Assembly: GCA_937897665.1 (NCBI GenBank)
Contig: CALCPB010000705.1
Span: 1 to 5,166 of the forward strand
DNA: 5,166 bases
Source: an uncultured Halomicronema sp.
Lineage (GTDB): Bacteria; Cyanobacteriota; Cyanobacteriia; Phormidesmidales; Phormidesmidaceae
Direction of reading: 5' to 3'
Positions 5,102 to 5,166 of the stretch are shown here, in pieces. Within the stretch, counting starts at the first letter, position 1; the number at the start of each line of letters is the position of its first letter. The translations under genes were made by a program, and so were the position numbers. A model generated the notes under the pieces. That model was not told the origin of the DNA and did not search any database. It saw only the letters and a program-made list of their open reading frames with translations.

Positions 5102-5166
5102 GAGCAATCGCCTAGTGCAGCGTCAGGACTAAGAATTAGGGTAGGCAACAGTGTTGTGAAGCGCAT
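5102..5166. other. Window end after tpiA, no gene called
   Basis: These 65 bases contain no terminator-like hairpin that I can see and no recognisable start of a protein. From memory, folP (dihydropteroate synthase) often follows tpiA in cyanobacteria, so the next gene might begin just beyond the window, but nothing here proves that. The minus-strand frame entering from the right edge and overlapping tpiA has no family features. Confidence 0.4.

Noticed and set aside
1..5166. Mobile element, CRISPR array, tRNA or defence system
   Set aside because: No transposase or integrase frame, no evenly spaced repeat-spacer pattern, no tRNA T-arm with cloverleaf on either strand, and no recognised defence domain was found.

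Overview
This 5.2 kb window looks like chromosomal DNA from a cyanobacterium of moderately high GC content. Three things support this. The palindrome GCGATCGC (HIP1, over-represented in many cyanobacterial genomes) occurs five times exactly, where chance predicts well under one. One small protein matches the MGEAKRRK-type cyanobacterial DUF2839 family. The triosephosphate isomerase and the helicase-like protein both have a cyanobacterial character. The genus cannot be fixed from the window; a filamentous Leptolyngbya- or Nodosilinea-like organism is only a guess.

Layout, left to right. (1) Positions 2-970, plus strand: the 3' end of a HEAT-repeat protein gene whose start lies outside the window. 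A strong hairpin without a T-run follows its stop. (2) Positions 971-1273: a 303-base gap with that hairpin, some short repeats and a probable weak promoter. (3) Positions 1274-2827, plus strand: a 517-residue protein built like a DinG/XPD-type superfamily 2 helicase, but with every ATPase motif I can align degraded. The reading frame opens at 1202, but the ribosome binding site points to a GTG start at 1274. (4) Positions 2912-3127, plus strand: a 71-residue DUF2839 membrane protein. It converges with (5), positions 3141-3356, minus strand: a 71-residue LapA/DUF1049-like membrane protein. Only 13 bases separate the two. (6) Positions 3550-4008, plus strand: rplI (ribosomal protein bL9) with its own promoter candidate, a good Shine-Dalgarno and a textbook intrinsic terminator. 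(7) Positions 4083-4357: a gap rich in inverted repeats that may encode a structured RNA, with a promoter candidate near its end. (8) Positions 4358-5101, plus strand: tpiA, complete, with a GTG start and no clear Shine-Dalgarno. The last 65 bases carry no gene I can call.

These genes do not form one pathway. rplI (translation) and tpiA (glycolysis, gluconeogenesis and the Calvin cycle) are housekeeping genes that appear to be separate transcription units. The rest are conserved-looking cyanobacterial genes of unknown or loosely known role. I see no insertion sequence, phage gene, CRISPR array, tRNA or defence/toxin system. The most interesting items are the apparently ATPase-dead DinG-like protein and the possible structured RNA between rplI and tpiA. 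Neither is proven by sequence reading alone.
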